Part shown: positions 18,818 to 29,200 of the stretch, piece after piece
Position numbering within the stretch: position 1 is the stretch's first letter
Layout: every line of letters starts with the position of its first letter
From: Gordonia oryzae
Lineage (GTDB): Bacteria > Actinomycetota > Actinomycetes > Mycobacteriales > Mycobacteriaceae
Direction of reading: 5' to 3'
NCBI RefSeq assembly: GCF_003797185.1
Contig: NZ_RKMH01000001.1
Coordinates: 310,001 to 374,000 of the forward strand
DNA: 64,000 nucleotides
The notes under the pieces: model-generated
What the model was told of the DNA's origin: nothing
Database searches by the model: none
Seen by the model: the letters and a program-made list of their open reading frames with translations, nothing else
Program-made: the position numbers and the translations under genes

Positions 18818-20578
18818 GTGAACAGCCGAGGGGGAGCACGGCCCTCGCTGCAGGACACCATCCCTGGGATTCTGCGCGCACGCGCGGAATCCCAGCCCGA
18901 TGCCGCAGCATTCACCTTCATCGATTACGACGTCGATCCGGCGGGTTTTTCCGAGACCCTGAACTGGGCTGAGTTGTACGGCCGTGTGCGTGTGGTCGCC
19001 ACCGAACTCGGCCGGCTCGGGAGGCCCGGAGACCGGGCGGCGATCCTGAGTCCGCAGAGCCTTGACTACATCGTCGCCTTCCTCGGAGCACTCGAAGCCG
19101 GTTTCATCGTTGTGCCGCTGTCAGTTCCGATGTTCGGAGCCCACCACGATGAACGCATCAGTTCGGCTCTTGCCGACTGCACGCCGACGGTCGTCTTCAC
19201 GACCACGACGGTCATCGACGAGATCCTGCCGTACACGCAGAATGTGCCCGGTGCCACACCCGCGGTCGTGGAGATCGACGCCCTCGACTACCACATCGCA
19301 GTCGCCGACGTCGCCGGGCACGTCGGCCGGGACCGAACCGCGGTACTGCAGTACACCTCGGGGTCGACGAGTTCGCCTCGAGGCGTGATGGTGTCGCACA
19401 AGAACATGGTCACCAACCTCGACCAGCTCATTTCCGACATGTTCACTCATCACGGCGGCTGGCCCGATCGTGACTCGACCCTCGTGTCGTGGCTGCCCTT
19501 TTACCATGACATGGGATTGCTCCTGGGGATCTGCGGTGGCGTGATGGCTGGTCTGCACACCGTCGACCTCAGTCCGATGGCATTCCTGCAGAAGCCGTCT
19601 CGTTGGATGCAGGTGATGGCCGGTCATCCCAAGTCGTTCACCTCGGCACCGAATTTCGCTTATGAACTCGCCGCCCGCCGGACCACCGCCGAGGACCTGG
19701 CCGGTCTGGACCTCTCCCAGGTGACGGGATTTATGTGCGGCGCCGAGCGGGTCCACGATGCCACGGTGCGACGATTCGTCGACCGATTCACCCCGGATGG
19801 TTTGCCGGAGAACATGGTCCGGCCCGCGTATGGGTTGGCCGAGGCGACACTGTACGTCTCCGCGCTCGTTCCGGGCACCCCTGCGGTGGGCGTGCGGTTC
19901 GACTTCGAGAAGCTGGCCAAGGGCTACGCGCTGCGTTGCGGCGAAGGGCAGGATGGCGCGGTGTTGATGAGTCATGGACCCCAGCGGTCGGTGACCTACC
20001 GGATCGTCGACCCCGACACCCGCGAGGAGAACCCCGCCGACCGCGTCGGCGAGGTCTGGGTACACGGCGAGAACGTGCCCGCTGGCTACTGGCGCAATCC
20101 CGAACGCACCGAGGCGACGTTCGGCGGCTGGATCGAGAATCCGCGCTCGGACACCCCGGCCGGGCCATGGTTGCGGACCGGCGATCTCGGAGTCGTGTCC
20201 GAGGGCGAGCTGTTCATCACCGGTCGCATCAAGGATCTGCTCATCATCGACGGCCGCAATCACTACCCCGACGACATCGAGGGCACGGTCACCGAGCTGA
20301 CCCGGGGCCGCGTGGCGGCGGTGTCGGTACCCGGTGAGCACGCCGAGGAACTCGTCGTGATCGCTGAGGTGAAGGACCGCGGCGAGCCGGTAGACCTCGA
20401 CCAGATGCGGGCGACGGCGGTGGCGACGATCTCCGGTCGACACGGTGTGCGCGCCGCCGACGTGGTCTTTGTCGCGCCCGGCTCGATTCCTATCACCACC
20501 AGTGGCAAGACTCGACGCGCCGCCGCCGCCGAGACCTATCGGACGGGCGGATTCGCCCGCCTGGACGACCACCGGTGA
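18818..20578 (+). CDS. fadD26: Long-chain fatty-acyl-AMP ligase (FadD26-type FAAL)
   Basis: This enzyme activates a fatty acid as acyl-adenylate and passes it to a PKS carrier domain rather than to coenzyme A; FadD26 does this for PpsA in PDIM synthesis. The 586 residues show the ATP loop QYTSGSTSSPRGVMVSH, the FAAL-typical VSWLPFYHDMGLLLGICGG, APNFAYELAARRT, RPAYGLAEATLYVSA and LRTGDLGV. The final catalytic lysine is in PITTSGKTRRAA. The start is GTG at 18818 with a poor ribosome site. The stop overlaps the PKS1 start (GTGA), so the ligase and its acceptor are translationally coupled. It is the first gene of a run that continues to papA5. Confidence 0.93.
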   Translation: MNSRGGARPSLQDTIPGILRARAESQPDAAAFTFIDYDVDPAGFSETLNWAELYGRVRVVATELGRLGRPGDRAAILSPQSLDYIVAFLGALEAGFIVVPLSVPMFGAHHDERISSALADCTPTVVFTTTTVIDEILPYTQNVPGATPAVVEIDALDYHIAVADVAGHVGRDRTAVLQYTSGSTSSPRGVMVSHKNMVTNLDQLISDMFTHHGGWPDRDSTLVSWLPFYHDMGLLLGICGGVMAGLHTVDLSPMAFLQKPSRWMQVMAGHPKSFTSAPNFAYELAARRTTAEDLAGLDLSQVTGFMCGAERVHDATVRRFVDRFTPDGLPENMVRPAYGLAEATLYVSALVPGTPAVGVRFDFEKLAKGYALRCGEGQDGAVLMSHGPQRSVTYRIVDPDTREENPADRVGEVWVHGENVPAGYWRNPERTEATFGGWIENPRSDTPAGPWLRTGDLGVVSEGELFITGRIKDLLIIDGRNHYPDDIEGTVTELTRGRVAAVSVPGEHAEELVVIAEVKDRGEPVDLDQMRATAVATISGRHGVRAADVVFVAPGSIPITTSGKTRRAAAAETYRTGGFARLDDHR

Positions 20579-23500
20579 CGTCAGAGAATCGTTCCGATCG
20601 GATCCCAGCGGATCTCGTCGATCGGGGCGAGGACGATCGTGCCGAACGGCAACTGTGTGACTGGCTCGTCGACCGGCTCGTACGTATGGGCTGCGACCCC
20701 GACGGGGTCGACGTCGACGTGCCATTCCACGATCTCGGTGTGGGGTCCCGCGATGCGGTGGTCCTCGCCGGCGAACTGGCCGAACACCTCGGTCGGCCGG
20801 TGTCGCCGGTCGATCTCTGGGAACACGCGAGCGTCGCGGCGTTGGCACGCTTCGCGCTCGGCCGAGACACCGGGTCGGCCGCGACCGATTCGGCGCCGGC
20901 GGCCCGTAACACCGACACGCGCACCGACGCCGATGATCTGATCGCGGTCGTTGGCGTGGGTTGCCGGTTTCCCGGCGGCATCTTTGGCCCGCAGCAGTAT
21001 TGGGACTTCCTGCTCGCCGAAGGCGATGCGATCGGCCGCGTCGATCCGCATCGATGGGAGTCGTTCGCCGACGGCACCGCCGAGACCGACGCGGCGCTGG
21101 CGCGCACCACCACCTGGGGTGGATTCCTTGACGACATTGATGCCTTCGACGCCGAGTTCTTCGACATCGCGCCCAGCGAGGCCGACAAGATGGACCCGCA
21201 GCAGCGGCTGCTGCTGGAGGTCTCCCACGAGGCGCTGGAGAACGCCGGGATCCCCGCGGAGTCGTTGCGGCACAGCCAGACCGGAGTGTTCGTCGGCGCC
21301 TGCGCGGGAGAGTATGGCTTCCTGGCCACCGCCGACCTCGCCGAGGTCGACAACTGGTCGGGCACTGGCGGCGCGCTGTCGGTCATCGCCAATCGTGTGT
21401 CCTATCATTACGATCTGCGTGGTCCGTCGATCACCGTCGACACCGCGTGTTCGTCGTCGCTGGTCGCGATCCACCTCGCGGTGGCGAGTCTGCGCTCGGG
21501 TGAGTCGTCGACCGCGCTCGCCGGGGGTGTCAATGTCATGCTCTCCCCAGCGATCACGCGCAGCTTCGACCGCAACGACGCGATGTCGCCGAGCGGGCGG
21601 TGCCACTCGTTCGACGCGGCGGCCGACGGCTATGTCCGCTCCGAGGGATGCGGCGTCGTGGTGCTTAAACGGCTCGCCGACGCCCGCCGTGACGGTGACC
21701 ACGTCCTCGCGGTGGTACGGGGGAGCGCGATCAACTCCGACGGTCACTCCAACGGGCTGATGGCGCCCAATCCGTCGGCGCAAATGGCCGTGCTCCGGTC
21801 CGCCTACACCTCCGCGGGCATCGCGGCCCGCGAGGTGGATTACATCGAAGCACACGGCACCGGCACCCTGCTCGGAGATCCCATCGAGGCCCGGGCCCTC
21901 GGGGCAGTCGCCGGTCGTGGACGCCCCGCTGATGACCCGCTGTTGATCGGCGCGGTGAAATCGAATCTCGGTCACCTCGAGGCCGCGGCCGGTATCGCCG
22001 GTTTCGTCAAGGTCGCCCTGGCCCTCGAGAAAGGCTGTCTCCCGGCGACTCTGGGCTTCTCGCAACCGAATCCACACATCGACTTCGACAACCTGCGTCT
22101 GAAGGTGGTGGCCGAAAAGACACCGTGGCCGACGACGGGCAGGCCCCGTCGGGGTGGGGTGTCGGCCTTCGGTTTCGGCGGTACCAATGCCCATCTCGTC
22201 CTCGAGCAGGCGCCGGAGCCCGACGCCCGCACCGGTACGGCGGCCCGCAGCTTGGACACCACCGGCGGATCGCCGAAGTCCCCGATCGTGACTCTGGTGG
22301 TGGCCGGTAGATCTCGCGAGCGCATCGCGACCACGGCCGGCGCTCTGGCCGACTGGCTCGACGCAGACGGTGCCGCGATGCCGCTCGCCGAGGTCGCCCA
22401 CGGTCTTGATCACCACCGCGATCGCGCACGCGCCTTTGCGACTGTCGTCGCGACCGACCATGCCGCAGCGATCAGCGGTTTGCGGGCGCTCGCCGACGGT
22501 TCGAGCGCGCCCGGCGTTGTCCCCGCCCACGAGCAGCCATGTCGCCCCGGAACAGTGTTCGTCTATTCCGGTCAGGGCTCCCAGTGGGTCGGGATGGCGC
22601 GCGGTCTTCTCGCTCGCGATCCCGCTTTCGCCGGCGCGCTCGAGGAGATCGAGCCGGACTTCCGCGAGCAGGTCGGTTTCTCCCTCATCGACGTCATTCG
22701 CTCCGGTGCGCCGATCTCCGGGATCGACCGCATCCAGCCGGTCCTCACCGGCCTCCAGCTTGCTCTGACGCAACTATGGCGTGCCCACGGCATCGTCCCC
22801 GACGCCGTCATCGGCCACTCGATGGGTGAGGCGGCAGCGGCCGTTGTCGCCGGTGCGCTCAGCGTGGCCGACGGCCTGAAGGTCATCGCCACGCGATCGC
22901 GCCTCATGCGACGGCTCGCCGGACAAGGCGCCATGGCGCTCATCGAACTCGACGCCCCCGCCGCCCACGAACTCGTTGCGGGTTATGCCGACGTCACCGT
23001 CGCCGTGCTGGCCTCACCGAGGCAATGCGTCATCGCCGGCCCCCCGGAGCAGGTCGATGCCGTCGTCGCCCGGGTGGCGACGCAGGACCGTCTCGCCCGA
23101 CGGGTCGAGGTTGACGTCGCCTCGCACCACCCGATCATCGATCCCGTGTTGCCCGATCTCCGTGCGGCACTGGCCGATCTGACCCCCCGGCGTCCCCACC
23201 TGCCGCTGCTCAGCACCACGCTTGAGACCGGAGAACCCACCTTCGATGCCGACTACTGGTGTGCGAATCTGCGCAATCCCGTCCGGTTCGCATCCGCGGT
23301 GGCCCAGGCCGGCGCCGACCACGGAGTGTTCGTGGAGGTCAGTCCGCACCCGTTGCTGACCCACGCGATCGACGAGACGCTCACCGACACCCATCATCAC
23401 GCCGTCCCCACTCTGTTGCGTGATGCAGATGAGGTCACCACTTTCCACACCCATCTGAACATCGCACGCACCGATCGCCGCCATATCCCGGCACCGAATC

Positions 23501-26247
23501 CCTCCGGTCCGCATCACCAACTGCCGACGACACCGTGGCATCACTCCCGGCACTGGTTCGCCACCGGAGCACGCTCCGCCAGGCCGCGAGCGGCGAGCGC
23601 CGGATTCACCCCACGACCGGGCACCCTGCTCGGCGAACACATCGCGGTCGGTGACCGCACCCACCTCTGGCGCGCCGACCTCGGCCCCGCGGCACTGCCG
23701 TATCCGGGACATCACCTGCTGCACGGACTCGAGGTGGTCCCCGTCTCGGTACTCGTGGCCACACTCGGCGCCGCCGCCGCCCACCTCGGTACCGACGCGC
23801 TGACCGACATCAGCTTGCGCCATCCGATCGCGGTGGACCGGCCTCGACGCATCCACGTCGTCGCTGACGCCGACTCGGTGTCCATCTCGTCCTCGGCGAT
23901 CACCGAGGACGAGACCTCGCGCTGGGTCCGCCACGTTACCGCGCGACCGGCCTCGTCGACCGTGCCGGGCCCCCGGCCGGCACCCAACTCCGACAATGGA
24001 TCCCGGCCGATCGACACCGCCGACCTGGTGGCGATGACCCCGACCTCCTCAAGCGCTGATCTCCTCGCCGAGTGGGGTGTGCAGGGACAGCCCTTCGACT
24101 GGGAGGTGTCTCGCGTCGCGCGCGGCACCGGCCGGATGCTCGCCGACATCGGGTTACCCGAGCCCTCGCCGGTCGCGATGCTCGACGCGGCGGCGCACGT
24201 CGCCCGACTCGTCGACGACTCGACCCGCGACCTGCTGGTTCCGGCCCGGATCGACTCGGTGCTCTTGCCGACGTCCCTGCGACGCACCCGTGCCGTCCTC
24301 GACATTCGCCGAGTGGACTCCGACGGCGCCGATCTCGTCGTCGACATCGTCGGATCGACCGAAGACGCCGATGACGCCCTCCTCGTCCGGGGCCTGCGCT
24401 TCACCTCGCTCGACGCCGAAGCCGGCATGGCCGAATCTGTCGCCGAAGCTGATCCGCGATCGCTGGTCCGTACTGTGGTGTGGCGCGATGACATCGGAAC
24501 CGACACGGTCTCACCTACGACCATCACACACGGCGTCACGGTGGCAGTACTAGGCGACGCGCATGCCCTCGCCGGGGCACTCGCGCATTCGGGAGTGGTG
24601 TGCCGGGATCGGCCCGAGGACGCGCGACACGTCATCTACGTCGCCCCCACCTCCACGGCGGACCCCGATCAGGTCGATCATGCCGCGGCGGCGGCGGGAA
24701 TGAGCTCGGAGGTCACCGCCCTCGTCGCACGGATGGCGCGGATGGCCACCCCGCGGACCCTGTGGATCGTGACCCGCGGTGTGCGCGAACCGAATTCATC
24801 CGCAGATCTACCCCAGAGCGCGCTGTGGGGTCTGGCCACGGTGATGGCCGAGGAACACCCCGACGCCTGGGGCGGATTGGTCGATCTCGCCGCAGGAGCG
24901 GATCCCTCGACCGTGGCGCCGCTGATTGTCGAGCGACTCAACCGGCCGTGGGGCGGTATCGCCGCTTTGCGCGACGGTCGGCTGCTTCAGCCGAGCCTCG
25001 AACCCCTCCAGACTGCCCAGACCGGCGACGCCACCGAGCCACGCGGCGAGGCAGGGCATCGCACCCCACGCGACAGCGCCGTGCCGCGCTGCCGCCCGGA
25101 TGCCGCCTACCTCGTCTCCGGAGGCCCCGGTGCCCTCGGCCGCGTAATCGCCGGGCGGCTGGTCGATCGCGGTGCCCGCCGGCTCATCCTGATCGGCCGC
25201 ACCCCTCTGCCGGCGCGCCGCGACTGGGACCGAGCCGATCTCGACCCGATCCTCGGTGACCGCATCAACACCGTGCGTGACCTCGAGAGTCGCGGCGTCA
25301 CCGTCACCGTCGTCGCGCTCGACGTCGCCGACCGGGCTGCGGTGCAGGCCTTCCTCAACCGTCGCAACGAGGAGGGCGCCCCACTCATCCGTGGTGTCGT
25401 GCACGCGGCCGGGGTCACCGAGAACAGGCTGCTCACCGAGACCGACGACGCCGCACTGACCACCGTCATGCGACCCAAGATCGCCGGTGCGCAGGTACTG
25501 CACGAGGTCTTCGGCGACAGCCTGGACTTCTTCGAGATGACCGGTAGCGCCGGTGTGCATTTCGGTATTGCGGGCCAAGGCGGTTACGCCGCGGCCAACG
25601 CCTATCTCGACGCGCTCGCGCGCCTGCGCCGCCATACCGGTACCCCGGCCCTGACGATCGACTGGGTCGCCTGGCAAGGACTGGGGTTCGCCGCCGACGC
25701 CGACATCGTCACCGCCGAACTTGCCCGTCGCGGGTCCCGGCCCGTCACCCCGACCGAGGCACTGCACGCCTGGGATCTGATCTCCGAATCCGGTGTGGCA
25801 CACGCAGTCGTCCTCCCGCCACCACCGTCGGCGCCGCACGTCGTGAACTCCACCACCAGCACGCCGGTGTGGTCGCAGATGGCCAAGCCCGACCTCCTTG
25901 CCGGATTGCGTGACGGCTTGCGCACGATCCTGGCCCGGGAACTGCGGATGTCGGAGGCCGACCTGCTCACCGACGTCCCCTTCGCCGAGTTCGGCCTCAA
26001 TTCGCTGATGGCCATGTCGATCCGCCGGGATGCCGAGAAGCTGGCCGGTCTTGAACTCTCGGCGACGATGCTGTGGAATCACCCGACCATCGATGCGCTC
26101 GCCGACTACCTCGCCACCCGGATCGCCGGTGACGACGAGCCCGCCGAGCAACTGCCCGCACAGGATTCCGGTGGCCTCCTCGACGATCTCTTCGCCGGTG
26201 CCGAGTCCACGCCGTCATCTCTGGGTGCGGAGCACGGTCTCCGATGA
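20575..26247 (+). CDS. Type I polyketide synthase 1: ACP-KS-AT-DH-KR-ACP (PpsA-like)
   Basis: This 1890-residue multienzyme probably takes the acyl-AMP product of the FAAL and performs the first extension. Domains: N-terminal carrier (Ser58 in LGVGSRDAV), KS (Cys292 in DTACSSSL, with EAHGTGT and KSNLGHLEA), AT (Ser749 in GHSMGE; VASH at 848-851), DH-like (His1047-x3-Gly1051-x4-Pro1056; Asp1204-x3-His1208), KR (Rossmann from 1516; Tyr1671, Asn1675) and carrier (Ser1810 in FGLNSLMAM). The KR lacks an LDD motif. The N-terminal carrier and its linker (SPVDLWEH) are the PpsA type. If the DH works, the module yields an enoyl rather than a hydroxyl. It overlaps the FAAL gene and PKS2 by 4 bases each. 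Confidence 0.93.
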   Translation: MTSENRSDRIPADLVDRGEDDRAERQLCDWLVDRLVRMGCDPDGVDVDVPFHDLGVGSRDAVVLAGELAEHLGRPVSPVDLWEHASVAALARFALGRDTGSAATDSAPAARNTDTRTDADDLIAVVGVGCRFPGGIFGPQQYWDFLLAEGDAIGRVDPHRWESFADGTAETDAALARTTTWGGFLDDIDAFDAEFFDIAPSEADKMDPQQRLLLEVSHEALENAGIPAESLRHSQTGVFVGACAGEYGFLATADLAEVDNWSGTGGALSVIANRVSYHYDLRGPSITVDTACSSSLVAIHLAVASLRSGESSTALAGGVNVMLSPAITRSFDRNDAMSPSGRCHSFDAAADGYVRSEGCGVVVLKRLADARRDGDHVLAVVRGSAINSDGHSNGLMAPNPSAQMAVLRSAYTSAGIAAREVDYIEAHGTGTLLGDPIEARALGAVAGRGRPADDPLLIGAVKSNLGHLEAAAGIAGFVKVALALEKGCLPATLGFSQPNPHIDFDNLRLKVVAEKTPWPTTGRPRRGGVSAFGFGGTNAHLVLEQAPEPDARTGTAARSLDTTGGSPKSPIVTLVVAGRSRERIATTAGALADWLDADGAAMPLAEVAHGLDHHRDRARAFATVVATDHAAAISGLRALADGSSAPGVVPAHEQPCRPGTVFVYSGQGSQWVGMARGLLARDPAFAGALEEIEPDFREQVGFSLIDVIRSGAPISGIDRIQPVLTGLQLALTQLWRAHGIVPDAVIGHSMGEAAAAVVAGALSVADGLKVIATRSRLMRRLAGQGAMALIELDAPAAHELVAGYADVTVAVLASPRQCVIAGPPEQVDAVVARVATQDRLARRVEVDVASHHPIIDPVLPDLRAALADLTPRRPHLPLLSTTLETGEPTFDADYWCANLRNPVRFASAVAQAGADHGVFVEVSPHPLLTHAIDETLTDTHHHAVPTLLRDADEVTTFHTHLNIARTDRRHIPAPNPSGPHHQLPTTPWHHSRHWFATGARSARPRAASAGFTPRPGTLLGEHIAVGDRTHLWRADLGPAALPYPGHHLLHGLEVVPVSVLVATLGAAAAHLGTDALTDISLRHPIAVDRPRRIHVVADADSVSISSSAITEDETSRWVRHVTARPASSTVPGPRPAPNSDNGSRPIDTADLVAMTPTSSSADLLAEWGVQGQPFDWEVSRVARGTGRMLADIGLPEPSPVAMLDAAAHVARLVDDSTRDLLVPARIDSVLLPTSLRRTRAVLDIRRVDSDGADLVVDIVGSTEDADDALLVRGLRFTSLDAEAGMAESVAEADPRSLVRTVVWRDDIGTDTVSPTTITHGVTVAVLGDAHALAGALAHSGVVCRDRPEDARHVIYVAPTSTADPDQVDHAAAAAGMSSEVTALVARMARMATPRTLWIVTRGVREPNSSADLPQSALWGLATVMAEEHPDAWGGLVDLAAGADPSTVAPLIVERLNRPWGGIAALRDGRLLQPSLEPLQTAQTGDATEPRGEAGHRTPRDSAVPRCRPDAAYLVSGGPGALGRVIAGRLVDRGARRLILIGRTPLPARRDWDRADLDPILGDRINTVRDLESRGVTVTVVALDVADRAAVQAFLNRRNEEGAPLIRGVVHAAGVTENRLLTETDDAALTTVMRPKIAGAQVLHEVFGDSLDFFEMTGSAGVHFGIAGQGGYAAANAYLDALARLRRHTGTPALTIDWVAWQGLGFAADADIVTAELARRGSRPVTPTEALHAWDLISESGVAHAVVLPPPPSAPHVVNSTTSTPVWSQMAKPDLLAGLRDGLRTILARELRMSEADLLTDVPFAEFGLNSLMAMSIRRDAEKLAGLELSATMLWNHPTIDALADYLATRIAGDDEPAEQLPAQDSGGLLDDLFAGAESTPSSLGAEHGLR

Positions 26248-29200
26248 GCGTCGACGACCTCGAATCCGTTCTGCGCGACTGGCTGACCACGCGGCTCGCC
26301 GCCCTTGTCGATCGCCCGGCGAGCGACATCGATCCCACGGTGGCGCTGGCAGATCTCGGGCTCGGTTCCCGGGACTCTGTGATGATCTCCGGTGAACTCA
26401 CCGAGTTCCTCGGCAGGCAGGTCTCGCCCGTCGAGTTCTGGGAGCATCCAACGATCGACGCGCTGGTGGCCCACCTGTGTCTCGGGGATCACCTTGAACC
26501 GCAGGCGGTATCGGCGCGACGATCGCCGGCAGACGACGGTCCGATAGCGGTGATCGGTATCGGATGTCGATTCCCCGGCGGAATCGGTGGCCCCGACGAG
26601 TACTGGAAGTTCCTCTGCACCGACGGTGATGCCGTCACCACCGTGCCACAGGGTCGGTGGAACCGGTTCGACGACGGTCGTCCGGAGGTCGCCGATGCGC
26701 TCGCCTCGACCACCCGTCACGGCGCCTTCCTCGACGACATCGAGGGCTTTGACGCCGACTTCTTCGAGATCACCGCCCGCGAGGCGGTCAAGATGGATCC
26801 GCAGCAGCGCCTGATGCTGGAGGTCGTCTGGGAAGCCCTCGAACATGCCGGGATCCGACCCGAATCCCTGCGCCGTTCGCCGACCGGTGTCTTCGTCGGC
26901 GCCTGCGCTGGCGAATACGGGTATCTCGCATCCACCGACCTGCCGACGATCGACGCGTGGAGTAATCTCGGTGCGGCACTGAGCATCATCGCCAATCGGT
27001 TGTCCTATGTCCTCGATCTGCGTGGCCCGTCGTTGACGATCGACACGGCGTGCTCGTCGTCGTTGGTGGCGATCCACCTCGCGACCCAGAGCCTGCGGTC
27101 CGGCGAGGCAGACGTCGCGATCGCGGGCGGGGTGAACCTGCTGCTGACGCCGGCGGTGTTCGCCGGCTTCGATCAGTCCGGTGCGCTGTCGCCGACCGGT
27201 GCGTGTCATGCCTTCGACGCCGCCGCCGACGGTTTCGTGCGCGGTGAAGGCGCGGGCGCGGTCATCCTCAAGCGTCTCGATGACGCGCTCACCGCCGGTG
27301 ATCGGGTCCTCGCCGTCATCCGCGGTACCGCGGTCAACCAGGACGGCCACTCCAATGGGCTCTTCGCCCCCAATCCCGCCGCGCAGATGGAGGTGCTGCG
27401 CACCGCGTACACCCGCGCGGGGATCAGCGCGCGCGAGATCGACTACGTCGAGACCCACGGGACGGGGACCCTGCTCGGTGACCCGATCGAGGCGCGCGCC
27501 CTGGGCACGGTGCTCGGCCGTGGACGCCCGGCGGACGCGCCGCTGCTACTCGGTGCGGTCAAGACCAATCTGGGCCATCTCGAGGCAGCGGCCGGGATCG
27601 CGGGTTTCATCAAGACTGTCCTGGCGTGTGCGCGCGGCACCATCCCGGCCACCTTGCATCAGCGAGAACCCAATCCCCACATACCGTTCGAGCAGTTGCG
27701 ATTACAGGTCGTCGACAGGAAGCGAGCATGGCCGGCCACCGGACGACCACGACGAGCGGGCGTGTCGTCCTTTGGTTTCGGCGGCACCAATGCCCACATC
27801 GTCGTCGAACAGGCACCGGTGGTTCATCGCGATTCGGCGCCCGCCGACTCGTTCACCCCGGCGGTGAGCACCCTGATTCTTTCCGGCCGCAGTGCTGAGC
27901 GGGTCGCCGATCTCGCCGGGACGATTGCGGAGTGGATGACCACCGACGGTGCCGGGATCCCGGTGCCCGACATCGCCCACACGCTGAATCATCACCGGGC
28001 CGTATTGCCAGTGACCGCCACCGTCACCGCCCGCGATCGGGCGGGCACGATCGCCGGCCTACATGCTCTCGCCGGTGACGGCACAGCGGATACGGACGGC
28101 GCCCTCGGGGTCACCCTCCCACGGGAGGACGCCGCGCGCCCAACAGGAACGGTGTTCGTCTATTCGGGTCAGGGCTCTCAGTGGCCGGGTATGGCCGCCG
28201 TTCTCCTCACCGACGAACCCGCCTTCGCCGACGCGGTCGACGAGATGGAGGGCGACTTCCTCGACCACGTCGGATTCTCACTGCGCAACGCTGTGGCCGA
28301 GCGCCGCGACCTGCATGGTGATGCCGAGGTGCAACCGGTGCTGATGGGCGTGCAGGTGGCTCTGACCCGGCTCTGGGCCCATCACGGTGTGCACCCTGAT
28401 GCGGTGATCGGGCAATCGATGGGGGAGGTGAGCGCCGCGGTCGTCGCCGGCATGCTCACCGTCGCCGAGGGACTTGCCGTGATCGGTGTTCGCTCGCGGT
28501 TGATGTCGGCGGCCCCGGGCGGCCGAGTCGCGGTCCTGCGCCTGTCCGGAGACGAGGTCGACGCCCGGCTGGCCGCCCATCCGGGCGTCGAGATCGCCGG
28601 TCGCCTCGCACCGCGGCAGACGGTGGTGGCCGGTCCGCCCGACGCCGTTGATGCAGTCCTCGCCGAGGTCCTCGCCGATGGTCTGTTCGCGCGCCGGGTC
28701 GCCATGACGGTCGCCTCGCACACCTCGCTGATGGATCCGCTGCTAGGACCGCTGCGTTCGGCATTGGCAGACCTGGCTCCGCGACCCGCTCGCATACCGT
28801 TCCTGTCCACCGTGCACCCGACATCCGGGGATTCTCCGGCTCCGGTCGCCGACGCCGACTACTGGGCCGACAACCTACGGATGCCGGTTCAGCTGGCGCA
28901 GGCCGTCGCCCGCGGCGCCGCCGACCATGCGACCTTCCTCGAGATCAGCCCGCACCCGATCCTGGGCCAGGCGCTCGTCGAATGCTTGGAAGAGTCGGGA
29001 GTCGAGCACGCCGCGGTCCTGGCGACACTGCACCGCGACCGGGACGACACCGTGTCGTTCCACCGGACCTATCACGCCGTCGCCCAGAGTGTTCGGGGGA
29101 CGCCGCATCCGGCCGAACCGCATCCGGTGCTGCCGCGCATGCCGTGGCGGCACACCCCGTTCTGGCTACCCACGCCGACCCGTACGGATGTGTCGGCGGG

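Noticed and set aside
20581..22773. 730-codon minus-strand frame opposite PKS1
   Set aside because: Mirror of the PKS1 coding frame; no domain and typical of antisense reading in GC-rich PKS DNA. The same applies to long antisense frames opposite PKS2-PKS5.
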